27,451 bases of DNA from Rhodobacteraceae bacterium UBA6141 (lineage in GTDB: Bacteria; Pseudomonadota; Alphaproteobacteria; Rhodobacterales; Rhodobacteraceae), in contig DIVD01000041.1 of the NCBI GenBank assembly GCA_002423245.1, positions 5,183 through 32,633 of the forward strand, given 5' to 3'. The translations under genes were made by a program, and so were the position numbers. Below, piece after piece: positions 6,727-14,425 of this stretch (position 1 is its first letter; each line of letters opens with the position of its first letter). Below the pieces are notes generated by a model that ran no database searches, was not told the origin of the DNA, and saw only the letters and a program-made list of their open reading frames with translations.

Positions 6727-8376
6727 TTAGCCCTCATCAAGCCCGAGCGAAAGCCCGGCGGCCTGCAGCGCGTCGAAAATCAGCCCGTCGCGGCCGTAGA
6801 TGTCGCGGCGGTATTCGATGCGGCCCCTGGGCGTGGGCCAGGCGGTGAAATAGACCAGATGCACCGGCACCGGCTGGTCCAGCGAAACCGAGCTTTCAAC
6901 GCCGGTGTTCAGATAGCGCCTGAACTCCGCTTCCGGGTCATCGGTCTGCCGGGCGAGCAGCGCATAGGCAAAGTCGAAGGGGCGGCCAAGGCGGATGCAG
7001 CCGTGGCTGAAGGCGCGGATCTCCTTGTCGAACAGCGATTTTGACGGCGTGTCATGCAGGTAGATGTTGTACTGGTTCGGAAACATGAACTTCACGAGGC
7101 CAAGCGCGTTGGAATTCGACGGCGGCTGCTTCATCGAGAAGGGGAAGGTGCGGGCGCTGTATTGCGCGAAGTCCACCGCGCCGCGATTGACCACCCGGCC
7201 CGAGCGATCGACGATCTTCAGATGCCCGGCGGCATTGGGGTTCCGCTGCAGCATCGGCAGGTATTCCTTGACCGTGATGCTGCGCGGCACGTTCCAGGTG
7301 GGGTTCACCACCATGTATTCCATCTGGTCGGAGAACTCGGGCGTGCGGCGGTCGCTCTGGTTCATGCCGACGACCGTGACCGTCTCGAAGGTGACCTTGC
7401 CGTGATCGACGATCCTGGCGCTGAAATCGGGCAGGTTGACCCAGATATGCCGCTCGCCCAGATCGGTGCCGTTCATCCAGCGCAGCCGCTCCAGCGCCGC
7501 GAGCACCGATTTCAGCCGGTCCTCGGGGCTGCGGTTGATCTCGGCGATCGTGCCCGCGCCGGCGACGCCATCGGGGGTGAGGCCGGTGTCGATCTGGAAG
7601 GCCTGCACCGCCTTGTGCACCGCGGCGTCGAAATCCTGCGTCGCGCTGCGGCCGAGATAGCCCATCGCGATCAGCCGGTCGCGCAACTGCACCACGGCGG
7701 CGCCGCTGGCGCCGGGCCCGAGGCTGCCTGCGGCGCTGACCGGGGCGCCCCAGGCATCCGCGGCGGCGGCGCGGCGCAGATCCATCGCGGCCTTCATCAG
7801 TTGCGCATATTCCGGCGCGGACGGCGGCAACGCGCGCATGAAGGCGGCGGGATCGGCCAGGGCAAAGGCGGCAAGCGTCGCGGCCGGATCGGGGCGGTGG
7901 ACCTCGCGCACGATGCCGGCGTCGATCTTGCGCGGCTCCAGCGCGCCGCTCGAGACGTCGCGCGCATAGGCGAGGAAGGCGCGGCTCAGCGCCACTTCGG
8001 CGCGGGCGCGGTCGCGCTCGGTGCGGATCGCGGCGATCCGGCTGCGCAGCCCCCCGGCATCGTAGCGCGCCGCCGGCAGGCCGTGGACCCCGGCCCGGTC
8101 GAGCGCCGCGAAGAGCGCGGCCCGGCGCGGCGCATCCTCGGCCGTGGTCCAGAGCGGGGCATAGCCGCGGTCCCGGTAGAAGGCGGCGATGGCGGCCTCG
8201 CTGCCCGCCGCCTCGGCCACGCCCTGCGCGAAGGGGCTGAAGGCGGTGTCGGCGCTTGCGGCGGCGGGATGCGGGGCCAGCGCGAGGGCGGCCATGAGCG
8301 CCAGCAGCGCGCCCGCGCGACCGGCCGCGCCTGCGCTGTGGCCAGCTCTCACGCATGTCCGTCCGGTTTTCCGCAT
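6727..8376 (-). CDS. L,D-transpeptidase, YcbB/LdtD-like
   Basis: 549 residues from ATG 8376, chosen because GAGG lies 6 bases upstream and the protein then starts with a signal peptide ending PHPAAASA at about residue 41. Domain order: N-terminal scaffold region (45-210), a peptidoglycan-binding domain (about 220-282, GASGAAVVQLRDRLIAMGYL...FQIDTGLTPDG), then the YkuD catalytic domain (about 308-475) with a large lid insertion as in E. coli LdtD. The catalytic motif is FSHGCIRLG with Cys460; HDTPSK (441-446) supplies the conserved His region. Such enzymes make 3-3 crosslinks in the periplasm. First gene of the leftward Ldt-lpxD-ACP-KAS run, and divergent from a DUF882 endopeptidase gene. Confidence 0.93.
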   Translation of the reverse strand: MRKTGRTCVRAGHSAGAAGRAGALLALMAALALAPHPAAASADTAFSPFAQGVAEAAGSEAAIAAFYRDRGYAPLWTTAEDAPRRAALFAALDRAGVHGLPAARYDAGGLRSRIAAIRTERDRARAEVALSRAFLAYARDVSSGALEPRKIDAGIVREVHRPDPAATLAAFALADPAAFMRALPPSAPEYAQLMKAAMDLRRAAAADAWGAPVSAAGSLGPGASGAAVVQLRDRLIAMGYLGRSATQDFDAAVHKAVQAFQIDTGLTPDGVAGAGTIAEINRSPEDRLKSVLAALERLRWMNGTDLGERHIWVNLPDFSARIVDHGKVTFETVTVVGMNQSDRRTPEFSDQMEYMVVNPTWNVPRSITVKEYLPMLQRNPNAAGHLKIVDRSGRVVNRGAVDFAQYSARTFPFSMKQPPSNSNALGLVKFMFPNQYNIYLHDTPSKSLFDKEIRAFSHGCIRLGRPFDFAYALLARQTDDPEAEFRRYLNTGVESSVSLDQPVPVHLVYFTAWPTPRGRIEYRRDIYGRDGLIFDALQAAGLSLGLDEG

Positions 8377-8393
8377 CTGCGACCTCGTGCCTG

Positions 8394-8436
8394 CCCTGCT
8401 GCGCGCCCCTGCGCGCCCGTGCCCTGCTGCGCGCCC
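8394..8436. repeat. 15-bp direct repeat in the transpeptidase upstream region
   Basis: CCCTGCTGCGCGCCC occurs exactly at 8394-8408 and 8422-8436, a period of 28 bases. Lies in the 335-base gap between the divergent transpeptidase and DUF882 genes. Confidence 0.7.
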
Positions 8437-8446
8437 GAGTGTTGCT

Positions 8447-8468
8447 GTGGACAGGGGCGGCTGTCCAC
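8447..8468. promoter_or_regulatory. Perfect 8-bp inverted repeat, possible operator
   Basis: GTGGACAG (8447-8454), six-base spacer, CTGTCCAC (8461-8468), about 70 bases upstream of the transpeptidase start. It could be a dimeric regulator site or a hairpin in the mRNA leader. The rest of the 8377-8711 gap shows only the 15-bp repeat and the DUF882 promoter. Confidence 0.45.
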
Positions 8469-8609
8469 TCACAAGCGCAAGCACCGGCGCCAACATGTCG
8501 CATTCGCGCAACAGCGCGCGGGCGTGCGGCGGTTGGCGGGGCCCGGAAATCGTTCAAGCAGGATTTCGCCGATCAACCTTTCGGCGAGAACCCGGCGGGA
8601 ATTGCCGGC

Positions 8610-8638
8610 TTGGCACATGAGGCGTGCCGTGCCATAAA
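8610..8638 (+). promoter_or_regulatory. Promoter of the DUF882 gene
   Basis: TTGGCA (8610-8615), 17-base spacer, CATAAA (8633-8638); transcription would start about 65 bases before the ATG at 8712. Confidence 0.55.
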
Positions 8639-8711
8639 TTCCCTGCATCTGGGGATGACATGAACAAAGCCGCTACCAAAAGCGGCCTCAAGCGACGGGA
8701 CAGGCGCAGCA

Positions 8712-9281
8712 ATGACACATTCACTCTCGGCGGGGGTCTCGCGGCGCGGGATCTTCGGGATATTCGCGGCGACCGCCCTTGTGGCGGCCCCGACCTGCTC
8801 CAACGCGTTCGGCTTTCTGCGCGGCGCGGGCGATGTGCGGCGGATCCGGATGTATTCCGGCCGGACCGGCGAAAGCCTCGACACGATCTACTGGCTGGAC
8901 GGGCAGTACATCCCCGAGGCGCTGGCCGAGATCAACCATTTCATGCGCGACTGGCGGAACGATCAGGTGGTGAACATCGACGCGCGCACCGTGGACATCG
9001 CGGCGGCCTCGCACCGGCTGATGGGGGTGAGCGAGCCCTACATGATGTTGTCGGGCTACCGCTCGCCGGCGACGAACAACATGCTGCGCTCGCGCTCCAG
9101 CGGTGTGGCGAAGAACTCGCTGCACATGAAGGGCCAGGCGGCGGACCTGCGGCTGGCCTCGCGGTCGGTGTCGCAGATGTACAAGGCGGCGATGGCCTGC
9201 CGCGCGGGCGGGGTGGGGAAATACTCGCGGTCCAATTTCGTGCATATGGATTGCGGGCCGGTGCGGACCTGGGGCGGCTGA
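8712..9281 (+). CDS. DUF882 / M15A peptidase, MepK (YcbK)-like
   Basis: 189 residues. Twin-arginine signal (SRRGIFGIFAATALVAAP at 10-27), as in E. coli YcbK. The peptidase M15A pattern is complete: SGYRSPATN (114-122), zinc ligands H138 and D145 in HMKGQAADLRL and H178 in FVHMDCGPVRTWGG. E. coli MepK (YcbK) is a murein endopeptidase that prefers 3-3 (L,D) crosslinks. Here it sits head-to-head with an L,D-transpeptidase of the LdtD type, much as ycbB and ycbK are neighbours in E. coli, so a role in removing or remodelling 3-3 crosslinks is a reasonable inference. It ends 25 bases before a good terminator. The ribosome site is weak. Confidence 0.92.
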   Translation: MTHSLSAGVSRRGIFGIFAATALVAAPTCSNAFGFLRGAGDVRRIRMYSGRTGESLDTIYWLDGQYIPEALAEINHFMRDWRNDQVVNIDARTVDIAAASHRLMGVSEPYMMLSGYRSPATNNMLRSRSSGVAKNSLHMKGQAADLRLASRSVSQMYKAAMACRAGGVGKYSRSNFVHMDCGPVRTWGG

Positions 9282-9306
9282 GCGCCCCGATCCCTGGCTG
9301 AGGAGG

Positions 9307-9333
9307 AAGGCGCCCTGTCCCGGCGCCTTTTTT
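9307..9333 (+). terminator. Intrinsic terminator of the DUF882 gene
   Basis: 8-bp stem AAGGCGCC / GGCGCCTT, 7-base loop CTGTCCC, six T at 9328-9333. Confidence 0.9.
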
Positions 9334-9363
9334 CATGGCGGGCGGGGTGCCGGTTGCACCCGG

Positions 9364-9413
9364 CGGGGGCTGTCTGCCCCCGCGCCCCCGAGGATATTTC
9401 GGCCAGCAAGAAG
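9364..9413 (+). repeat. Intergenic repeat copy 1 (hairpin plus CCCCGAGGAYATT box)
   Basis: A perfect 7-bp hairpin CGGGGGC-TGTCT-GCCCCCG (9364-9382) is followed by a 21-base box at 9386-9406 beginning CCCCGAGGATATT and ending GGCCAG. A second copy at 16683-16749 matches 19 of 21 box bases and has the same loop type (CGTCT). Confidence 0.8.
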
Positions 9414-9498
9414 CAGTGGCGGAGCACAATGCGGTTGCGGGCGGGGCGGGTCTTGCGGCCATGATGGGCCAGCCATCCTGCCCGACGAAAGGACTGCC

Positions 9499-10428
9499 AT
9501 GCCGATGACATGCCACCTGATCGGAGCGCCCGTCGATTCGGGCCAGCGCCGCCCCGGCTGCCTGATGGGGCCGGCGGCCTACCGCGTGGCGGGGCTGGGG
9601 CGGATGCTGCAGGATCTGGGCCACGGGGTCGAGGATCGGGGCGATGTGGGGCTGCCGGTGCTGCGCGAGGTGGAGTGCGCGAACCCCGCCGTGCATTCGC
9701 TGGCCGAGACCGTCGGCTGGACCGAGGCGCTGGCGGCGGCGGGGCGCGCGGCGCTGGCGGAGGGCGGATTCCCGATCTTCCTTGGCGGCGATCACTCGCT
9801 GTCGCTCGGTTCGGTGGCGGGGGTTGCGGCTCATGCGCAGGGCGCCGGGCGGCCGCTGTTCCTGTTGTGGCTCGACGCCCATACCGACTTTCACACACCG
9901 CTGACCACGCAATCGGGCAATCTGCACGGCACGCCGGTGGCCTATATCGCCGGGCGCGGCGGGTTCGACGCCTTCCCGCCCTTCCCCGCGCCGGTGCCGG
10001 CCGCGAATATCTGCCTTTACGGGATTCGCTCGGTGGATCCGGCCGAACATGCGGCGTTGCAGGCGGGGCAGATCGACCTTACGGACATGCGGGTGCTGGA
10101 CGAGTTCGGCATCGTGGCGCCGCTGCGGGCGTTTCTGGACCGGGTGCGCGCGGCGGCGGGGATGCTGCATGTCAGCCTTGATGTCGATTTCCTCGACCCG
10201 TCGATCGCGCCCGCCGTCGGCACCACGGTTCCGGGCGGCGCCACCTTCCGCGAGGCGCATCTGGTGATGGAGCTGCTGCATGAAAGCGGGCGTGTCACCT
10301 CGCTGGACCTGGTGGAGCTGAACCCGTTCCTCGACGAGCGCGGGCGCACGGCGCGGCTGATGGTCGATCTGGTCGCCAGCCTGATGGGGCGCAAGGTGTT
10401 CGACCGCCCGACGCGCAGCTACGGCTGA
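9499..10428 (+). CDS. rocF: Arginase
   Basis: 309 residues, usual arginase length; hydrolyses arginine to ornithine and urea in the cytoplasm. All metal ligands of the ureohydrolase fold are visible: H99 in LGGDHS, D126-x-H128-x-D130 in WLDAHTDFHTP, and D228-x-D230 in VSLDVDFLDPSIAPAVGT; the substrate segment SGNLHGTPVA (139-148) is typical of arginase rather than agmatinase. Start at 9499 has AAAGGA 8 bases upstream. The stop codon overlaps the 3' end of the convergent olsA gene by 10 bases. Since OlsB uses ornithine, the neighbours may be metabolically linked, although they are on opposite strands and cannot share a transcript. Confidence 0.95.
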   Translation: MPMTCHLIGAPVDSGQRRPGCLMGPAAYRVAGLGRMLQDLGHGVEDRGDVGLPVLREVECANPAVHSLAETVGWTEALAAAGRAALAEGGFPIFLGGDHSLSLGSVAGVAAHAQGAGRPLFLLWLDAHTDFHTPLTTQSGNLHGTPVAYIAGRGGFDAFPPFPAPVPAANICLYGIRSVDPAEHAALQAGQIDLTDMRVLDEFGIVAPLRAFLDRVRAAAGMLHVSLDVDFLDPSIAPAVGTTVPGGATFREAHLVMELLHESGRVTSLDLVELNPFLDERGRTARLMVDLVASLMGRKVFDRPTRSYG

Positions 10429-11246
10429 GCCGGCGCCTGCGCGAGGGGGGCGCGCACGGCGGCCTCGGCGGCGGCGCAGAGCGGCTTACGGCCGGCAAAA
10501 TCCGCGACGGCGAGGGGCGCATGAAAGATCACCTCGGCGCGGGCGCGGCGGCGGCTCGCCAGCAGCCTGAGCAGATGCGGGCCGAACGCCATGTCGCCCC
10601 ACCAGGCGAGGAAGCGCGGATCCTCGCCGCGCGGCGCGTGGTAGATCACCGTCACCGGCTGGATCTGCAGCTCGGCGAGGCCATCCGAAAAGAAGGCGGC
10701 GAAGAGCGTGGGCTTGAACGGCAGCACCCGGCGCCCGTCGGTCGAGGTGCCCTCGGGGAAGAACAGCAGCCGGTGGCCCGCGCGCAGCCGCGCCTCGAAC
10801 AGATCCTGCTGGGCGCGGGCCTCGCGCGGGTCGCGGGCGATGAACACGGTGCCGGTGGCGCGGGCGAGCCAGCCGATGCCGGGCCAGCGCGCCACCTCGG
10901 CCTTCGAGACGAAATAGACCCGGTCGCAGGCGTTGAGCGTGAAGATGTCGAGCCAGCTGGAATGGTTGGCGACGATGCCGCCCCGGCCCTGCATCGGGCG
11001 GCCCCGCACGTCGAGCCCGATGCCGAGGATCGCCAGTGCCGCGCGGCACACGCCCTGGGCGATGAAGGGCGTCACCGGGCGGCCGAGGCCGAACGCCGCG
11101 CGCTCGGGCAGGCGCAGGACCAGCAGCAGCACCAGCCCGCCATAGGTGACGAGCGCCAGCAGCGGTGCGCGCGCCGCCACCAGCAGCCAGCCGAGGGCGC
11201 CGATCCTTGGCGCGGCGGGGGGAGTTTCGGCGCGCCAGGTGACCAT
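10419..11246 (-). CDS. olsA: OlsA, lyso-ornithine lipid O-acyltransferase (PlsC family)
   Basis: 275 residues. Completes ornithine lipid by esterifying the 3-hydroxyl of lyso-ornithine lipid; family members often also act on lysophosphatidate. Acyltransferase motif I NHSSWLD (H95-x4-D100), motif III FFPEGTSTDGR (162-172), and a hydrophobic N-terminal segment (about 17-45) that anchors it to the inner membrane. Start at 11246 (MVTWRAE) is preferred because it falls 8 bases after the olsB stop; the frame stays open further upstream but there it overlaps olsB. PlsC-type alone would be ambiguous; the partner olsB decides the call. Confidence 0.9.
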   Translation of the reverse strand: MVTWRAETPPAAPRIGALGWLLVAARAPLLALVTYGGLVLLLVLRLPERAAFGLGRPVTPFIAQGVCRAALAILGIGLDVRGRPMQGRGGIVANHSSWLDIFTLNACDRVYFVSKAEVARWPGIGWLARATGTVFIARDPREARAQQDLFEARLRAGHRLLFFPEGTSTDGRRVLPFKPTLFAAFFSDGLAELQIQPVTVIYHAPRGEDPRFLAWWGDMAFGPHLLRLLASRRRARAEVIFHAPLAVADFAGRKPLCAAAEAAVRAPLAQAPAQP

Positions 11247-11254
11247 CTTCGGCG

Positions 11255-12055
11255 TCAGGCGCGAGCGTCGAACTTGCGGGTGTAGAAGCCCTTGTGCTTC
11301 TCGCTCATCGCGGTGGTGTCCATCAGCAGGCACACGTCCGTGGTGTTGAACGGCCGGTCGATGAAGGCCCCCTCGCCCACGAAGCCGCCAAGCCGGAGAT
11401 AGGCCTTGATCAGCGCCGGCATCGCCACCATCGCCGCCTTGCGGTCGAGCTGGTCCGCCGGGACGAGGTCCATCCGCTGGAAATGCTCGGGCAGCGCCCG
11501 CACCCGCAGCGAGGGCGGGGCAAGATGGTGGTGGTGCAGCCATGACAGCGGCAGCTTCAGCGCCCCGGGGTCGGTGCCGTGGAAGCTGGCGACGCCGAAC
11601 AGCACCTCGATGCCGAGGTCGAGCACATAGTCGGCCAGCCCGTTCCACAGCAGGAACATCGCCGGGCCGCCGCGATAGTCGCGATGCACGCAGGAGCGGC
11701 CAAGCTCCAGCAGGCGGCGGCCGGAGGCGCGCAGCGGCGTCAGGTCATATTCGCCATCGCAATAGAAACGCCCGAATCCCTCCGCCCGCTCGCCCGGCAG
11801 CAGCCGGTAGACGCCGACGACATGGTCGAGCGCGGCGGCATCGCGGCGGCTGTCGATCAGCACCAGATGGTCATAGACGGCGTCGAACTCGTCCCGCTCC
11901 AGCCGGCGGGCATGGTCGACCAGCGGGCCATCGCCGCCAAGCTCTTCCACGAAGACGCCGTAGCGCAGGCGCTGCGCGGCCAGAAGGTCGCGCTCCTCGA
12001 TCGCCAGACGGATCACGAAAGGCGAGGTTTCGGGCGTCGTCGGATCGGGCGTCAT
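11255..12055 (-). CDS. olsB: OlsB, ornithine-acyl-[ACP] N-acyltransferase
   Basis: 266 residues. Forms the amide bond between ornithine and a 3-hydroxyacyl chain from ACP, the first step of phosphorus-free ornithine lipids. Recognised by the OlsB-type GNAT sequence: LAAQRLRYGVFVEELGG (25-41), VGVYRLLPG (80-88), LELGRSCVHRDYRGG (116-130), the FGVASFHGTDP stretch and the C-terminal GAFIDRPFNTTDVCLLMD. Start at 12055 has AGAAGAAG upstream. It has its own promoter (12113-12141) and olsA follows 8 bases later. In Rhodobacter capsulatus olsBA forms the same kind of pair; ornithine lipids there are tied to membrane and cytochrome levels. Confidence 0.95.
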   Translation of the reverse strand: MTPDPTTPETSPFVIRLAIEERDLLAAQRLRYGVFVEELGGDGPLVDHARRLERDEFDAVYDHLVLIDSRRDAAALDHVVGVYRLLPGERAEGFGRFYCDGEYDLTPLRASGRRLLELGRSCVHRDYRGGPAMFLLWNGLADYVLDLGIEVLFGVASFHGTDPGALKLPLSWLHHHHLAPPSLRVRALPEHFQRMDLVPADQLDRKAAMVAMPALIKAYLRLGGFVGEGAFIDRPFNTTDVCLLMDTTAMSEKHKGFYTRKFDARA

Positions 12056-12112
12056 GTCACTTCTTCTGCGGCGCCCGGCGGCCCATCGGACCGGCGCCGG
12101 GCAGGTGGCGCG

Positions 12113-12141
12113 GTTGTAGGCGGGCGGCGCGCGTTTTGCAA
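12113..12141 (-). promoter_or_regulatory. Promoter of olsBA
   Basis: Read on the minus strand: TTGCAA (12141-12136), 17-base spacer, TACAAC (12118-12113). Start about 50 bases upstream of olsB. Confidence 0.6.
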
Positions 12142-12175
12142 CCGTGGCGGCGGAGGGAGTCGGGATCCGGCCCGG

Positions 12176-12203
12176 TTGACTCACGTTCCGGTTGTGTTAC
12201 CGT
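12176..12203 (+). promoter_or_regulatory. Possible plus-strand promoter ahead of chpT
   Basis: TTGACT (12176-12181), 16-base spacer, TACCGT (12198-12203). If used, the transcript would run antisense through the DUF3553 gene before reaching chpT at 12453. Confidence 0.3.
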
Positions 12204-12226
12204 TCCCCTGTTCAGCCATGGGTAAG

Positions 12227-12403
12227 TCATTGAGAATTCGGCACAAGCAACAGATCGATCCGCGTCCCGTCGATGACGACCTTGCCGGCATGTTCGAAAT
12301 TCACCGTGATGCGACTGCCGATGCGCGATTGCACCTGCCCCAGCCCCCAGTCCGGCTGGCCGGGATGCCGCACCAGCATTCCGGGCTCGAGGATGCTGTT
12401 CAT
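12227..12403 (-). CDS. DUF3553 small protein
   Basis: 58 residues, opening MNSILEPGMLVRHPGQPDWG and ending in VPNSQ. The core PGMLVRHPGQPDWGLGQVQS, then VNFEHAGKVVIDG, is the DUF3553 family pattern, small proteins almost confined to alphaproteobacteria with a beta-rich fold resembling the CarD/SH3-like 'RHPxxxDWGxG' module. A very strong ribosome site (AAGGAGG, 9 bases before ATG 12403) supports it. Function is unknown; the SH3-like pattern hints at binding RNA polymerase or nucleic acid, which is inference only. It is divergent from chpT (49 bases between start codons). Small enough to be missed by a length-filtered gene caller. Confidence 0.88.
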   Translation of the reverse strand: MNSILEPGMLVRHPGQPDWGLGQVQSRIGSRITVNFEHAGKVVIDGTRIDLLLVPNSQ

Positions 12404-12452
12404 CGGGCCGACCCTCCTTGCATTCCTTCACCTGCCTTCCCCGGACGCTGCC

Positions 12453-13058
12453 ATGTCATATGACGATCCCGACCTGACCGCGCTGCTTGGCTCGCGGATC
12501 TGCCATGACCTTATCAGCCCGCTGGGGGCGATCGGCAACGGGGTTGAACTGCTTTCGATGGCCGGCACGGCCGGGGGGCCGGAAATGGCGCTGATCGCCG
12601 AAAGCGTCGCCAGCGCCAAGGCGCGGATCCGCTTCTTCCGCATCGCCTTTGGCGCGGCGGCCGCCGAGCAGCGGCTGGGGCGGCCCGAGATCCTGTCGGT
12701 GATCGCGGATGCGATGGCGGGCGGGCGGCTGTCGGTGGACTGGCAGCCCGAGGGCGATCAGGCGCGGCGCGAGGTGAAGCTGGCCTTCCTGGCGCTGCAA
12801 TGCCTGGAAACCGCGCTGCCCTGGGGCGGACGGGTCAGCATCTCGCGGCAGGGCACGGGCTGGCGGATGCGGGCCGAGGCGCAGCGGATGAAGGTCGACC
12901 CCGCGCTCTGGGCGGTGGCGACGGGCAGCGCCAGCGCCAGCGCCGAGGGGATCAGCGCCGCGCAGGTGCATTTCGCGCTGCTGCCGGTCGAAGCGGCGCG
13001 GCAAGACCGCGCAGTGGCGGCAGAACTGCAACCGACGCAGATCAGCCTGCGGTTCTGA
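12453..13058 (+). CDS. chpT: ChpT histidine phosphotransferase
   Basis: 201 residues. ChpT passes phosphate from the hybrid kinase CckA to the regulators CtrA and CpdR; in Rhodobacteraceae this relay controls motility, gene transfer agent and differentiation rather than being essential. The phospho-accepting His is H18 in SRICHDLISPLGAIGNGVELL, the DHp-like segment; the C-terminal half is a degenerate ATP-lid-less Bergerat-type domain typical of the family. Start at 12453 is chosen because the family begins just before this helix; the frame is open to 12273 but that part overlaps the DUF3553 gene antisense. Ends 35 bases before the convergent proA stop. Confidence 0.9.
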   Translation: MSYDDPDLTALLGSRICHDLISPLGAIGNGVELLSMAGTAGGPEMALIAESVASAKARIRFFRIAFGAAAAEQRLGRPEILSVIADAMAGGRLSVDWQPEGDQARREVKLAFLALQCLETALPWGGRVSISRQGTGWRMRAEAQRMKVDPALWAVATGSASASAEGISAAQVHFALLPVEAARQDRAVAAELQPTQISLRF

Positions 13059-13093
13059 CGCGCGGGTGGCTGGCGGCGCACGGCCCGGCGCGC

Positions 13094-14359
13094 CTAGCTG
13101 CGGATCGTGCCGTCGCCCACCACCAGATACTTGAAGCTGGTCAACTGCTCGGCGCCGACCGGGCCGCGCGCGTGCAGCTTGCCGGTGGCGATGCCGAGTT
13201 CCGCGCCCATGCCGAACTCGCCGCCATCGGCGAACTGGGTGGAGGCATTGCGCATCAGGATCGCCGAATCGAGCCGCTGGAAGAAGCGGTCGGCGGTGGC
13301 GTCATTCTCGGTCAGGATCGCCTCGGTGTGCTGGCTGCCATAGTGGCGGATATGGGCGATGGCTCCGTCCACACCGTCCACCAGCTTGACCGCGATGATG
13401 CTGTCGAGGAACTCGCGCCCGAAATCGTCGGGCCGGGCCGGCACCGTGCCGGGGATCGTCGCCAGCTCGCCCTCGGCCCGCACCTCCACCCCGGCGGCGA
13501 GCAGATCCTTGATCAGCACCGCGCCATGCCGGGCGTGGAAGCGGCGGTCGATCAGCAGGCACTCTGCCGCGCCGCAGATGCCGGTGCGGCGGGTCTTGGC
13601 GTTCAGCACCACGCGGCGCGCCTTTTCAGGATCGGCCTCGCCGTCGGCATAGACATGGCAGATGCCTTCGAGATGCGCGAAGACCGGCACCCGCGCCTCG
13701 GCCTGCACGAGCCCGACCAGTCCCTTGCCGCCGCGGGGCACGATCACGTCGATATGCCGGACCATGCGCAGCATCTCCGATACCGCCGCCCGGTCGCGCG
13801 TGGGCACAAGCTGGATCGCCGCTTGCGGAAGGCCGGCGCGGCGCAGACCCTCCAGCAGGCAGGCATGGATGGCGGTGGAGGACTGGAAGCTTTCCGACCC
13901 GCCGCGCAGGATCACCGCATTGCCGGATTTGAGGCAGAGCGCACCGGCATCGGCGGTGACGTTGGGCCGGCTTTCATAGATCACCCCGATCACCCCGATC
14001 GGCGTGCGCACCCGGCGGATGTTCAGCCCCGTCGGCATGTCCCAGTCGGCGATCACCTCGCCCACCGGATCGCGCTGTTCGGCAACCGCGCGCAAGCCCC
14101 GGGCGATGGCCTCGATGCGCGCCTCGGTCAGCTCCAGCCGGTCGAGCATCGCCGGCGAGAGGCGCTTTTCCCTCCCATGGGCCATGTCCCGGGCGTTGGC
14201 CTCGAGGATCGCCTGCCGGCGCGACCAGACCTCATCGGCGGCGGCGGTCAGCGCGTCATGCTTGCGCTCCGGCGCGGCGAAGGCGAGTTCGGCGGCGGCG
14301 GCGCGGGCGGCGCGGCCGATCCCGTCCATCGTGGCGGCGAGAGTTTCCATGTCCTTCAT
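13094..14359 (-). CDS. proA: ProA, gamma-glutamyl phosphate reductase
   Basis: 421 residues. Second step of proline synthesis: NADPH-dependent reduction of gamma-glutamyl phosphate to the semialdehyde. Aldehyde-dehydrogenase-like fold with PIGVIGVIYESRPNVTADA, the nucleotide loop GGSESFQSSTAIH, and the catalytic Cys in RTGICGAAECLL; conserved GGGG-like VPRGGKGLVGLV. Start at 14359 (MKDMETL) has AAGGAGG 5 bases upstream, better than the alternative ten codons further out. Last gene of obg-proB-proA; 66 bases separate it from proB and no terminator is seen between. Confidence 0.97.
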   Translation of the reverse strand: MKDMETLAATMDGIGRAARAAAAELAFAAPERKHDALTAAADEVWSRRQAILEANARDMAHGREKRLSPAMLDRLELTEARIEAIARGLRAVAEQRDPVGEVIADWDMPTGLNIRRVRTPIGVIGVIYESRPNVTADAGALCLKSGNAVILRGGSESFQSSTAIHACLLEGLRRAGLPQAAIQLVPTRDRAAVSEMLRMVRHIDVIVPRGGKGLVGLVQAEARVPVFAHLEGICHVYADGEADPEKARRVVLNAKTRRTGICGAAECLLIDRRFHARHGAVLIKDLLAAGVEVRAEGELATIPGTVPARPDDFGREFLDSIIAVKLVDGVDGAIAHIRHYGSQHTEAILTENDATADRFFQRLDSAILMRNASTQFADGGEFGMGAELGIATGKLHARGPVGAEQLTSFKYLVVGDGTIRS

Positions 14360-14425
14360 CGAAGCCTCCTTGGGCAGGGCGTCCCGCACCCTGGTCCCGG
14401 TTTCGTGGCAGGCGCAACCGGCGCG

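Noticed and set aside
8377..8611. Additional small RNA in the transpeptidase-DUF882 gap
   Set aside because: Palindrome at 8447-8468 has no T-tract and no convincing promoter was found for a separate transcript.
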